From an uncultured Veillonella sp. (GTDB lineage Bacteria; Bacillota; Negativicutes; Veillonellales; Veillonellaceae), in contig URQX01000017.1 of NCBI GenBank assembly GCA_900550175.1, positions 1 to 22,253 of the forward strand: 22,253 bases of DNA. Direction: 5' to 3'. Under the pieces are notes generated by a model that saw only the letters and a list, made by a program, of their open reading frames with translations, made no database searches and had not been told where the DNA came from. This document shows, one piece after another, positions 15,697 through 22,253 of the stretch; positions within the stretch are counted from its first letter, which is position 1; every line of letters begins with the position of its first letter. Position numbers and translations under genes: made by a program.

Positions 15697-17183
15697 TGAA
15701 CGGTACTAATCGTACATCTCGTAAAAAACAATCTAAACAACATAGAAGAGGTAATCGCTCTAATTCACAGCAAACTATAAACGGCCAATTATCTAAAAAA
15801 CAACAGGCTATTTTAAATGCGCCTGTTAAGTTTGGTGATGAAGTATTGGTAACTATTCATGGAATCGGTAGCAGCGGTGAAGGGGTAGGTCGTGTAGATG
15901 ACTTTACTGTTTTTGTGCCTTTTGCCTTACCTGGAGAAACTGTGAAAGTAGCTATTGATATGGTTAAAAAAACCTATGCTACAGGGCACCTCTTAGAAAT
16001 TGTTACGATGGCTCCCAATCGTATCGATGCAAGTTGTGATCTTTATGGATTCTGTGGAGGCTGCCAACTACAACATATTACCTATGAAGGACAGCTTTCA
16101 CTAAAAACACAAAAGGTGAAGGACGTTATCGAGCGTATTGGTCATCAAAATCCAGAACTTGTTAATCCAGCATTAGGACCTAAAGAACCATGGGCATATC
16201 GCAATAAGATGCAAATGCCTGTAGGCGGCACTAAAGGCGATATTCTAATGGGCTTTTATGCGATGGGATCTCACGATATCGTGCAAGGTACAAACTGTCC
16301 TATACAAGATGAAGGCAATAATATTATTGCTCAAGCATGTTATCAAATCGCTAAAGAGTTTGATATTGAACCGTATGATGAACATACAGGAAAGGGTATA
16401 TTGCGTCATGTAATCGGTCGTATTGGCCAATCTGGATGGATGATTATCCTTGTAACTGCTACTGACCATTTACCACACCAAGAAAAGTGGGTAGAAAAAT
16501 TAACAGAACGCATCCCTCAAGTAGAAACTATAGTTCATAACGTAAATAGTAAGCGTACCAATGTCATATTAGGACCTAAGAATCATATCCTCTACGGTGA
16601 AGGAACAATTACAGATCATATTAAGGATTTACAGTTTACCTTATCCCCACATTCCTTCTTCCAAGTTAATCCGGAACAAACTACAGTACTGTATGACCAA
16701 GCACTAGCTTATGCGGATCTAAAAGGGGATGAAACAGTTATTGATGCATACTGTGGTACAGGTACTATTTCACTATTTTTAGCCCATAAGGCTAAACATG
16801 TTATCGGTATTGAAATCGTAGAACCAGCCATTATCAATGCACGTGAAAACGCCCAACGCAATGGCTATGATAATACAGAATTCATCGTCGCTGATGCGGC
16901 TATAGAAATGCCAAAACTTTACAAGGCTGGCGTACGACCAGACGTCATCGTATTCGATCCAATTCGCGCAGGCTGTAAAGAAGAAGTACTAACCTCTGTA
17001 GCAGGCATGGAACCAAAACGCATTGTTTACGTATCCTGTAACCCAGCCACCATGGCTCGAGACATTGAAATCCTCACACACTACGGCTATGAACTAAAAG
17101 AAGTACAACCTGTGGACATGTTCCCAATGACCGCTCACGTTGAGGCAGTGGCTTTGCTCACTAGAAGCGAAGCGACACAGTGA
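15696..17183 (+). CDS. rlmD: RlmD/TrmA-family RNA (uracil-C5) methyltransferase
   Basis: An S-adenosylmethionine-dependent enzyme that methylates C5 of a uridine, in this subfamily usually in 23S rRNA. A basic Lys/Arg/Ser/Gln-rich leader of about 40 residues precedes a TRAM RNA-binding domain at about 45-106. Cys114, Cys120, Cys123 and Cys201 match the [4Fe-4S] ligands of RlmD. The SAM site is DAYCGTGTI at 350-358, and the nucleophile is Cys448 in YVSCNPATMARD. The frame is open back to TTG 15675; I chose ATG 15696 because it forms a TAATG overlap with the TerC stop, although no strong ribosome site is visible for either. The target uridine (RlmC, RlmD or dual RlmCD type) cannot be told. The last 14 codons lie inside a duplicated 117-base unit. 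Confidence 0.9.
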   Translation: MNGTNRTSRKKQSKQHRRGNRSNSQQTINGQLSKKQQAILNAPVKFGDEVLVTIHGIGSSGEGVGRVDDFTVFVPFALPGETVKVAIDMVKKTYATGHLLEIVTMAPNRIDASCDLYGFCGGCQLQHITYEGQLSLKTQKVKDVIERIGHQNPELVNPALGPKEPWAYRNKMQMPVGGTKGDILMGFYAMGSHDIVQGTNCPIQDEGNNIIAQACYQIAKEFDIEPYDEHTGKGILRHVIGRIGQSGWMIILVTATDHLPHQEKWVEKLTERIPQVETIVHNVNSKRTNVILGPKNHILYGEGTITDHIKDLQFTLSPHSFFQVNPEQTTVLYDQALAYADLKGDETVIDAYCGTGTISLFLAHKAKHVIGIEIVEPAIINARENAQRNGYDNTEFIVADAAIEMPKLYKAGVRPDVIVFDPIRAGCKEEVLTSVAGMEPKRIVYVSCNPATMARDIEILTHYGYELKEVQPVDMFPMTAHVEAVALLTRSEATQ

Positions 17184-17375
17184 GCATTAGCACTGCCCAT
17201 GGCAGGGATGTCCAAGAATTCGAACGAAGTGAAGAATGATTGGAAACAGCCTACGGCTGAGGCAGTGGCTTTGCTCACTAGAAGCGAAGCGACGCAGTGA
17301 GCATTAGCACTGCCCATGTGATAGGCGTCCAAGAACACGAGACGAAGACGAAGTGTGATTGGAAACGCCGAACCA
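17141..17375 (+). repeat. 117-bp tandem duplication spanning the rlmD 3' end, each copy with a hairpin
   Basis: The 61 bases at 17141-17201 recur at 17258-17318 with one difference (A at 17177, G at 17294), an offset of 117. The remainder of each unit is also similar but more diverged (both contain TCCAAGAA and TGATTGGAAA). Each copy folds on itself: GGCAGTG pairs with CACTGCC, and after a four-base internal mismatch TGCTCACT pairs with AGTGAGCA, around a loop rich in GAAGCGAAGCGAC. Copy one supplies the last codons and the stop of rlmD; copy two is non-coding. The stem could act as a terminator, although no T-run follows. Confidence 0.85.
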
Positions 17376-17446
17376 CTGATCAGATTATAGATGTCTAAAA
17401 ATTTTTTTAGCTGATTTTTAAAAGTATATGTTTTGTAGGTGAGACT

Positions 17447-18154
17447 ATGAATTTTAAGAAACAAATTATTTTATTTTCAATTTTAGCTATGTCTGTTATG
17501 GCAGTATCTGCAGAAGATATTAGTACTTATAATCCTCAAGTTATTGAGAAACACCAAATAACAAATGCAGATATTGCAGCAGCAACATCTTATGGACAGT
17601 CTTTAGTAGAAAAGAAAAATATCAAAATGATATCTACTGCTAAGAAGAAGTTTATTAAAAGGCGTTATGGTGGAATTTTCCCAAGAAATGAATTGCAAGG
17701 TATCGTATATGTTCAAACTCCATTTGCAATTTATGCCAATACGGCATTGGAGGATGCTAGAGGTGTAGCAAGTAATTATTCAACAAGAAATGCTAATAAT
17801 ATATTACGGGTTAGATCTTTCCTTTATATGCCGGAAAGTAAGATTTATAATGATACTAATAATGTCGTTGTATCTATAGTACAAAATGGAAATACATATT
17901 ATCCAACAGAGACCGTACGTGGCGATGATCAATTTGAAGGTCCTGGTATGTGGGTAACAGTAGGTTATCAATCATTATTTGATTTATCTAATATCGATAC
18001 TAATAGCTCTTTTGAAGTTCATATTAAGTCTGATGCAGTTAAAGTTGGAGATGCGGTAATTCAGTTTCCAGCATTAAATACGTCTAATAAATATATTTTG
18101 GATGACTCATATTCACTTTATAGAGGTGATGCAGTTTTTATTGATAAGAAATAA
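17447..18154 (+). CDS. Secreted or periplasmic protein of unknown function
   Basis: A 235-residue protein that I do not recognise. A clear signal peptide covers residues 1-22: basic NFKK, a hydrophobic core, and a VSA-ED cleavage site of signal peptidase I type with no lipobox cysteine. The mature part is hydrophilic, has no cysteine and no further membrane helix. Its first 60 residues look helical; the rest is rich in Val, Tyr, Asn and Thr and probably beta-stranded, with FIKRRYGGIFPRNELQGIVY and VQNGNTYYP segments. AGGTGAG at 17437-17443 precedes the ATG. It has its own terminator and is not packed with neighbours. Base composition is more AT-rich than the housekeeping block. A cell-envelope role is likely; the activity is unknown. 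Confidence 0.8.
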   Translation: MNFKKQIILFSILAMSVMAVSAEDISTYNPQVIEKHQITNADIAAATSYGQSLVEKKNIKMISTAKKKFIKRRYGGIFPRNELQGIVYVQTPFAIYANTALEDARGVASNYSTRNANNILRVRSFLYMPESKIYNDTNNVVVSIVQNGNTYYPTETVRGDDQFEGPGMWVTVGYQSLFDLSNIDTNSSFEVHIKSDAVKVGDAVIQFPALNTSNKYILDDSYSLYRGDAVFIDKK

Positions 18155-18229
18155 TGTTTTATTAAGAATGTTATTTTACATTTTTATAAATCCAAAACTT
18201 TTATGGCTTACTTCTAATATAATAAAAGT

Positions 18230-18276
18230 GTGTAAAAGAATGCAGTAAAACCGTATTCTTTTACACCCTTTTTTAC
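18230..18276 (+). terminator. Rho-independent terminator after the secreted-protein gene
   Basis: A 14-bp stem (18230-18243 with 18253-18266, one G-T pair), loop AGTAAAACC, followed by CCC and a T-run. The adjacent IS200-type element begins just downstream, next to this T-rich tract. Confidence 0.85.
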
Positions 18277-18430
18277 ATTATTGTCTTTAGACTGGTTCGC
18301 GACGTAGTCGCAAATTATTAAATCGCCTGCTATGCGCGTACGGCAACGACAATTATACAAAAAAATCACCTTGCTTAAGCATAATGTAGGTGTTCAAGCC
18401 GCATTATATGCAAAAGAAAGGTTCTTTTAT

Positions 18431-18892
18431 ATGGCAACAAAGACACAGAGCATTGCGCACAGAAAATGGTTATGCAAATACCACATAGTATTTACACCTA
18501 AGTATAGACGTAAAGTTATATATAATCAATACAGAAATAGTTTACGTGAAATACTGAGACGTTTATGTGAATATAAGGGCGTCAAGATTATAGAGGGGGA
18601 GCTTATGGCAGATCATGTGCATATGCTAGTGTTAATTCCACCTAAAATATCAGTTTCATCTTTTATGGGATATTTAAAGGGTAAAAGTGCGCTAATGATG
18701 TTCGATAAACACGCAAACTTAAAGTATAAATTTGGAAATAGACACTTTTGGTCCGAGGGTTATTATGTTAGTACAGTAGGTTTAAATGAGGCTACAGTAA
18801 AGAAATATATACGTGAGCAAGAGTTACATGGCCAAATGAAAGATAAACTTAGCGTAAAAGAATATGAATCCCCTTTTAAGGGTAGCAAGTAA
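18431..18892 (+). CDS. tnpA: IS200-type Y1 transposase TnpA
   Basis: A 153-residue HUH-superfamily single-tyrosine transposase, full length for IS200. It begins with the typical HRKWLCKYHIVFTPKYRRK; the HUH metal-binding motif is DHVHMLV, followed by SSFMGYLKGKSA, FWSEGYYVSTVG and the catalytic tyrosine region KKYIREQE near the C-terminus. The frame is open from ATG 18332, but that 33-residue extension falls in the structured leader of the element, and family members start at the equivalent of ATG 18431, which follows an AAAGAAAGG. The gene is intact, with no internal stop, so the element may still be active or recently arrived. Expression of IS200 transposases is normally held low by leader hairpins, as seen here upstream of the start. 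Confidence 0.95.
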   Translation: MATKTQSIAHRKWLCKYHIVFTPKYRRKVIYNQYRNSLREILRRLCEYKGVKIIEGELMADHVHMLVLIPPKISVSSFMGYLKGKSALMMFDKHANLKYKFGNRHFWSEGYYVSTVGLNEATVKKYIREQELHGQMKDKLSVKEYESPFKGSK

Positions 18893-19006
18893 TACATATC
18901 CCCTTTAAGGAGAATGTTACGAGTCGATGGCTATGCGGCTTGAACGTAGTGAAGGACAGCGCCTTTAGATGCTGGCCTAGTACTACGGGCTTATAGCTCG
19001 TGAGCA

Positions 19007-19029
19007 AACCACCCGTTTTACGGGTGGTT
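19007..19029 (+). repeat. Right-end hairpin of the IS200-type element
   Basis: A perfect 9-bp stem with loop TTTTA. In IS200/IS605 elements this subterminal palindrome is recognised by TnpA; followed by CTGATTTATTA it could also stop transcripts weakly. Confidence 0.75.
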
Positions 19030-19120
19030 CTGATTTATTATTATATTGGTGTTAATGGATTTATGTTTAATAACAATATATAATTATGGTGCCAACTATC
19101 ATAAAAAATCAGGGTTCTTT

Positions 19121-19294
19121 ATGACTTTACGAGAGTTGCTGCTACAAGCACAAAAGGCAGAAGCTTTTTAGAGAAATATAGTTAAAAGCTATAAAGTTGA
19201 TTTCTACGCAATTGTCGACCTTTAATCTGATCTTGATTAGTATATAGACCTTCTTTATGAAGGTTGGTTTAAACTTGATGATGAAATAAACTAA
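19121..19294 (+). pseudogene. 58-codon reading frame interrupted by three in-frame stops
   Basis: From ATG 19121 the frame reads MTLRELLLQAQKAEAF, TAG (19169-19171), RNIVKSYKVDFYAIVDL, TAA (19223-19225), SDLD, TAG (19238-19240), YIDLLYEGWFKLDDEIN, TAA (19292-19294). Apart from the stops the composition is protein-like: acidic, helical, with Tyr/Trp at sensible positions. No frameshift is needed, which suggests point decay of a small gene. It ends 24 bases before the start of the two-gene operon, so it may once have been its first member. I do not recognise the family. The opposite-strand frame is Phe/Ile/Cys/Tyr-rich and looks like a shadow. Confidence 0.45.
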
Positions 19295-19318
19295 AGAATA
19301 ACAAAAGGTGGTGTAATA

Positions 19319-19867
19319 ATGGACGAATATGTAAAGAAAAAGAAAGACATGGTGTTTCAAAGCGTTGAATCATTACAGCAGGTTGTTAATGTTGTAAATG
19401 AGGCATCAGCTGCTTTAAATGATAAATCCCGTACAATTAGAGAAAGTGCTATTCCTGAAGTTCTTACTGGAGCGTTAGGGGCTGGTATAGGGGGTATTGG
19501 CTCCTTTGCAGCACTGTATGGATTGGGTACTGTAGGATTATCTGCACCTGGTATTACGTCTGGACTTGCGGTAGCAGGAAGTATAGTTGGTGGCGGAATG
19601 GTGGCAGGTGTATTTGTGTTGGCAGCTCCTGTTGCGGCATTAGCCGCTGGTGGAGTTGGTTTGGCATCACATTTGAAAAATAAGCAGCTAAGACAAGAAA
19701 AAGAACGTTTATATAAAGAGGCTTTGAAAAAACATGAAGCAATAATTCAAGCCTTAAAGTCTGAGGCTGATGCTGACAAAGAGCGGTATAGTTATTTACA
19801 GCGCTTAAATATTCTTCTTACACAAATAATAAAAGACTTAAAGAAAGACTTAGGTAAAGCCGCATGA
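19319..19867 (+). CDS. Glycine-rich membrane-active protein with helical arms, first gene of two-gene operon
   Basis: A 182-residue protein of unknown function in three parts. Residues 1-46 are polar and helical (MDEYVKKKKDMVFQSVESLQ onward). Residues 49-117 are an unbroken Gly/Ala/Val/Leu stretch with many GxxxG-type spacings (GALGAGIGGIG, GSIVGGGMVAGVF, AAGGVGLA), enough for two or three membrane passes, like a glycine-zipper hairpin. Residues 118-182 are a charged helical, probably coiled-coil arm (KQLRQEKERLYKEALKKHE). There is no signal peptide. The ribosome site AAAGGTGG (19304-19311) is 7 bases before ATG. The stop overlaps the next start (ATGA), so the two proteins are probably made together. 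Pore formation or membrane remodelling is suggested by composition only. Confidence 0.85.
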   Translation: MDEYVKKKKDMVFQSVESLQQVVNVVNEASAALNDKSRTIRESAIPEVLTGALGAGIGGIGSFAALYGLGTVGLSAPGITSGLAVAGSIVGGGMVAGVFVLAAPVAALAAGGVGLASHLKNKQLRQEKERLYKEALKKHEAIIQALKSEADADKERYSYLQRLNILLTQIIKDLKKDLGKAA

Positions 19868-21225
19868 GCAAATTCAAGTACACTGAAGCAGAACAACATT
19901 TTAATAATGTTTTGAATCATCAGTCAAAAGAATTAAGCTCAATAAATAGACCTGATATAACATCCTTGGAAGCTTGTATTTCAGAGAGCGAAGCATTATT
20001 AAAGGAACTAGGTATAGCTACAGATAAATTGCCTGTGGTGGTTAACTCTGAACCTAAAAAAGTCATGAGAGTTCCTTCATGGGAAGAATTATGTACTCAG
20101 GCAGAGACAGATGTAGGTACAGCATCTGATTTAGAAGCTTTATTTTCAAATGAAGAATTGAGAATTAATCAAGCCGCTCTTCATGCTTTGAATGCAGATT
20201 ACAATAGCATTCATGAGCTTGATAAAATAGATGTTTCCATTTGTGTAGCATCTGGTATTTTAGGTGCTGTAATTGACATTTTGTTAATTGGAATTCCTCA
20301 GAAAACTCCAGAAGGATTAAAAGGTGGCCCACTCTCAAATTATGTTAGAGACTGGTTTAACGAAAGGTTCCCTGAAGATGAAATGGAGAAACTTGCTAAC
20401 TCGAAGATAAGTAAAGTATCTTTTGATGCCCAGGATAATCGTCATACCACAGAATATGTCACAGGTTTATCGGCATATTATCACAGACTGTTATCACTTG
20501 GACATGACCCTATTCTTGGATTGATATTTGGAGTGTATGATATTTTAACCGGAAAGATGACGACTATTGATAAAACGGGAAAAATTGTGTCGCAAGTCAT
20601 GGAAAACTACGCGGATAGAAAAGAAAGTGATATTTTTGTCGCCATTGCAAAACAGATTATTCATTTCAAATCTGATATTACAACTTCAATGGGACTACCG
20701 GCTCCGTTAATGGCATTATTTAATTTATTGCAATTTGGTAGTATTGGTGAAGAAGAGCAGACGATTGCTGAGATTGTTCAAGGAATGTATTATGAGGGCT
20801 ACGATTTCATTCACTTTTGTAGCATGTCAATTCCGATGATGATAATTGAAGTAATCATCAGATTAGGCTACGGTATTAAGAGGATTAAAGAAGGTAATTC
20901 TATAAAAGATTCTATTCCATTTTCATTGAATCGTGAAAAGCATCCAAAGTTGAGCACTATGTTATTTATTGGGCATTCAGTAGCTGTTGCAGTAAATGCT
21001 GGAAAGATTTACTTCACAAAGAACCCTATGGCAATAAACTACCCTCAATGGATAGCATTTGCAAAGTATTCATATAAACAATTGAAATGGGTACTATTGG
21101 AGAAATCAGAGCTTAGAGATGCTTACGTTAGAGGTGTCATCGCTGATGAATTAAATGTGGTATATTCTGAAATTGATAGTATTTTTGCAGAAATGTCGAA
21201 AGAATATACAATTGTCATTAATTAA
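19864..21225 (+). CDS. Large partly hydrophobic protein of unknown function, second gene of two-gene operon
   Basis: A 453-residue protein that I do not recognise as a named family. The first 115 residues are polar and acidic. A strongly hydrophobic segment follows at 127-145 (VASGILGAVIDILLIGIP). Then come an N-terminal-half motif SLGHDPILGLIFGVYDILTG at 211-230, which looks conserved in character, and hydrophobic stretches at about 277-292, 315-337 (FCSMSIPMMIIEVIIRLGYG) and 365-380. The C-terminus is polar and helical. There is no signal peptide, nucleotide-binding loop or obvious catalytic triad. Its ATG overlaps the stop of the glycine-rich partner (ATGA), implying translational coupling and a joint function, perhaps at the membrane. 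No terminator is evident after it. Confidence 0.85.
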   Translation: MSKFKYTEAEQHFNNVLNHQSKELSSINRPDITSLEACISESEALLKELGIATDKLPVVVNSEPKKVMRVPSWEELCTQAETDVGTASDLEALFSNEELRINQAALHALNADYNSIHELDKIDVSICVASGILGAVIDILLIGIPQKTPEGLKGGPLSNYVRDWFNERFPEDEMEKLANSKISKVSFDAQDNRHTTEYVTGLSAYYHRLLSLGHDPILGLIFGVYDILTGKMTTIDKTGKIVSQVMENYADRKESDIFVAIAKQIIHFKSDITTSMGLPAPLMALFNLLQFGSIGEEEQTIAEIVQGMYYEGYDFIHFCSMSIPMMIIEVIIRLGYGIKRIKEGNSIKDSIPFSLNREKHPKLSTMLFIGHSVAVAVNAGKIYFTKNPMAINYPQWIAFAKYSYKQLKWVLLEKSELRDAYVRGVIADELNVVYSEIDSIFAEMSKEYTIVIN

Positions 21226-21273
21226 TAATAATCCTCACAACTATTATGGCTGGGAGGGTTTCGTTCGTCATGG

Positions 21274-21513
21274 TTATTCTTCAACATTGGCCTTAGGTCC
21301 GGGTTTTATTTCAACCTTACAATGGTCATCCTAGGTTGTGATTTGCTTCAACCAGGGTTTTACAAGTACTTCATCAATTGTGGTAAGGTTAGAAATCTGG
21401 TTTTTGATGAAGTCCTGTGAGTTTGTGAAGCGTTGTAGCTATTCATCTCTTAGAACCTGTATCTATTGCGTCCTGCTTGAGCGGAAAAAGATAAAAAATG
21501 GGAATCTAAGCAT
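21274..21513 (-). pseudogene. Decayed minus-strand coding remnant
   Basis: Read on the minus strand, one frame gives a 35-codon stretch at 21334-21438 (containing FTNSQDFIKNQ and TIDEVLVKPWLKQITT), then TAG (21331-21333), then 18 codons (DDHCKVEIKPGPKANVEE) to TAA (21274-21276). Upstream, TAG codons at 21439-21441 and 21463-21465 interrupt the same frame. The residue content is charged and balanced like a real protein, unlike the plus-strand shadow. I do not recognise the family. The earlier part, above about 21465, is less convincing. Confidence 0.35.
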
Positions 21514-21703
21514 GAAGCTCCAATGGATATCCAATTACTTCAGTAATTTATTTAATTTGCTTTATACAACAGTGTAATCATAACTGGTAGAGTAAGATGA
21601 TTTCTTCTATCAGAACAAGTCTTACGTAAAAGAAATAAAGTTGTTGAAGGCGTTTCAGGAGTAGTGGTTGTTTCTGAAAATTGAGTAGTAACCTTTGTGA
21701 CTA

Positions 21704-21892
21704 AGCCGCCAAGACTAGCATAATGCTAGTCACCCGGATAGGACATGTTGGTAAACCATCTATGTATATATGTATACTCTCATCAGAATTAAGCGTATTG
21801 TTTAGGGTGTTAATCTTATTGTCAAGCCAGATAAAGTGAATCTGTATATGAAGATAGAAAAAATTTTGTGTGCTCTTTATTATGGAGTTTAG
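21704..21892 (-). pseudogene. Start-less 63-codon open stretch on the minus strand
   Basis: The minus strand is open for 63 codons between stops at 21893-21895 and 21701-21703, with no ATG, GTG or TTG at its beginning. It contains FIWLDNKINTLNNTLNSDE and YIDGLPTCPIRVTSIMLVLAA, which read like real protein. A shift of one phase near its end would continue into another open stretch (GGLVTKVTTQFSETTTT), so a frameshifted remnant is possible. The plus strand here also has open pieces, so the strand call is uncertain. Confidence 0.25.
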
Positions 21893-21937
21893 CTATGTAA
21901 ATAAGCGTAGTATGATTGAAATATCTAAAAAAGAATA

Positions 21938-21986
21938 CTCTAGTTAGTGAAATTTGATGTTTCATTAACTAGAGGTTATTTTTTAT
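21938..21986. terminator. Strong bidirectional terminator
   Basis: A 15-bp stem (21938-21952 with 21960-21974, one G-T pair), loop TTTGATG. The plus side is followed by GTTATTTTTTAT. On the minus side the stem is followed by TATTCTTTTTT, so it can end the minus-strand reading frame that stops at 21994. Confidence 0.8.
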
Positions 21987-21993
21987 AACACTA

Positions 21994-22230
21994 TCAGAGC
22001 TTTTTTATCCTATCGACTGTGTCTAATTCTATTAATTTGTTTTCTATATCTAAGTAAATCTTCATTTTTGGTGTAAGTAGCTCTTGTGGCTTACCCAAAT
22101 AGTGTTCACCTTTTTTCATAAGATGGTTTATATTTGATATTTTTAAAGTATAATCAGGATAATCTGTATTTATGAAACAACAAAGTTCTTTTTTATCTGA
22201 TGAATTGCAATAAGTAATGCGACAAAATTA
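21994..22230 (-). pseudogene. C-terminal part of an unrecognised minus-strand gene, broken by TAA
   Basis: On the minus strand 77 codons (22227 to 21997) are open to a TGA at 21994-21996 and have strongly protein-like content: CFINTDYPDYTLKISNINHL, GEHYLGKPQELLTPKMKIYL, IENKLIELDTVDRIKKL. The same frame has a TAA at 22228-22230 and continues protein-like beyond it (HEIRKLI) to the window edge. No start codon with a ribosome site lies just inside the open part; the only ATGs are internal. It is therefore either a gene broken by a nonsense mutation or the tail of a decayed one. A terminator follows it directly. I do not recognise the family. Confidence 0.5.
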
Positions 22231-22253
22231 AATCAATTTTCTAATCTCATGTT

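Larger units (their letters stand above)
18291..19040 (+). mobile_element. IS200-type insertion sequence (IS200/IS605 family, tnpA only)
   Basis: The element is defined by an IS200 transposase and subterminal hairpins instead of terminal inverted repeats, as expected of this single-strand transposing family. At the left is an imperfect hairpin, GCGAC-GTA-GTCGC (18299-18311) with flanking TT/AA pairs. At the right is a perfect 9-bp hairpin AACCACCCG-TTTTA-CGGGTGGTT (19007-19029). There is also a perfect 13-bp inverted pair, GTTCAAGCCGCAT (18392-18404) and its complement (18933-18945), bracketing the transposase gene. A CACCT/AGGTG stem with the palindrome TGCTTAAGCA lies in the leader at about 18367-18392. 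Exact ends are estimated; there is no target duplication in this family to mark them. No tnpB is present. Confidence 0.85.
21226..21993. other. 768-base stretch without an intact gene
   Basis: No credible complete gene is seen. The plus strand has a 79-codon frame (21338-21577) with Cys/Ser/Tyr-rich content typical of a shadow. The minus strand has several open stretches with protein-like content broken by stops and phase changes, listed separately. A 10-bp inverted repeat (21368-21377 and 21404-21413) and an 8-bp one (21313-21320 and 21383-21390) interleave, and a short hairpin lies at 21713-21731. The stretch ends with a strong terminator. Confidence 0.5.

Noticed and set aside
17135..17464. 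109-codon minus-strand frame with an internal peptide repeat
   Set aside because: The peptide repeat is only the translation of the 117-bp DNA duplication, and the frame runs antisense to the end of rlmD and through hairpins, with no good ribosome site.
18332..18430. 33-residue N-terminal extension of the IS200 transposase
   Set aside because: It translates the hairpin-rich leader of the element and is absent from the family.
19142..19360. 72-codon minus-strand frame upstream of the two-gene operon
   Set aside because: Phe/Tyr/Ile/Cys-rich shadow of a more protein-like plus-strand frame, and it overlaps the real start at 19319.
21338..21577. 79-codon plus-strand frame
   Set aside because: Cys/Ser/Tyr-rich content without a ribosome site; it mirrors a more protein-like minus-strand frame.
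1..22253. CRISPR array, tRNA, rRNA or tmRNA
   Set aside because: No regularly spaced repeats and no recognisable tRNA, rRNA or tmRNA sequence were seen on either strand.

Overview
The window looks like a chromosomal segment from a Veillonella-type bacterium (Negativicutes). This rests on my recognition of protein style, the roughly 40 percent GC with strong AGGAGG ribosome sites, and the gene order; no database was consulted. Bases 1 to about 17180 are dense, mostly co-directional housekeeping genes. The rest is looser, more AT-rich accessory DNA with a transposon, an unknown two-gene cassette and decayed coding remnants.

Region 1 (1-12585). The 3' end of an Elp3-like radical SAM protein gene is followed by smc, ftsY, an unrecognised 127-residue protein gene, uvrB, uvrA and uvrC. 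Smc (chromosome organisation), FtsY (signal-recognition-particle receptor) and the small unknown gene are translationally packed: smc/ftsY and unknown/uvrB share a TAATG junction, and ftsY overlaps the unknown by 11 bases. UvrB, UvrA and UvrC, which together make the nucleotide-excision-repair incision machinery, are contiguous. uvrA and uvrC each have a short leader with an inverted repeat. A strong bidirectional terminator closes the block.

Region 2 (12586-17183). A convergent MATE-family efflux pump gene is followed, after a 278-base divergent intergenic region rich in inverted repeats, by two tandem paralogous TerC-family membrane protein genes (probable metal exporters). The second TerC gene is overlapped by an RlmD/TrmA-type RNA uracil-C5 methyltransferase gene. 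The 3' end of that gene lies in a 117-base tandem duplication carrying a strong hairpin.

Region 3 (17184-22253). This holds a signal-peptide-bearing unknown protein with its own terminator, an intact-looking IS200-type insertion sequence, and a roughly 58-codon reading frame interrupted by three stops. A two-gene operon follows, encoding a glycine-rich membrane-active protein flanked by helical arms and a 453-residue partly hydrophobic protein, with ATGA overlap. About 1 kb with no intact gene ends the window; it holds minus-strand fragments that look like decayed genes and a strong terminator. The two-gene operon is the best candidate for an undescribed system.
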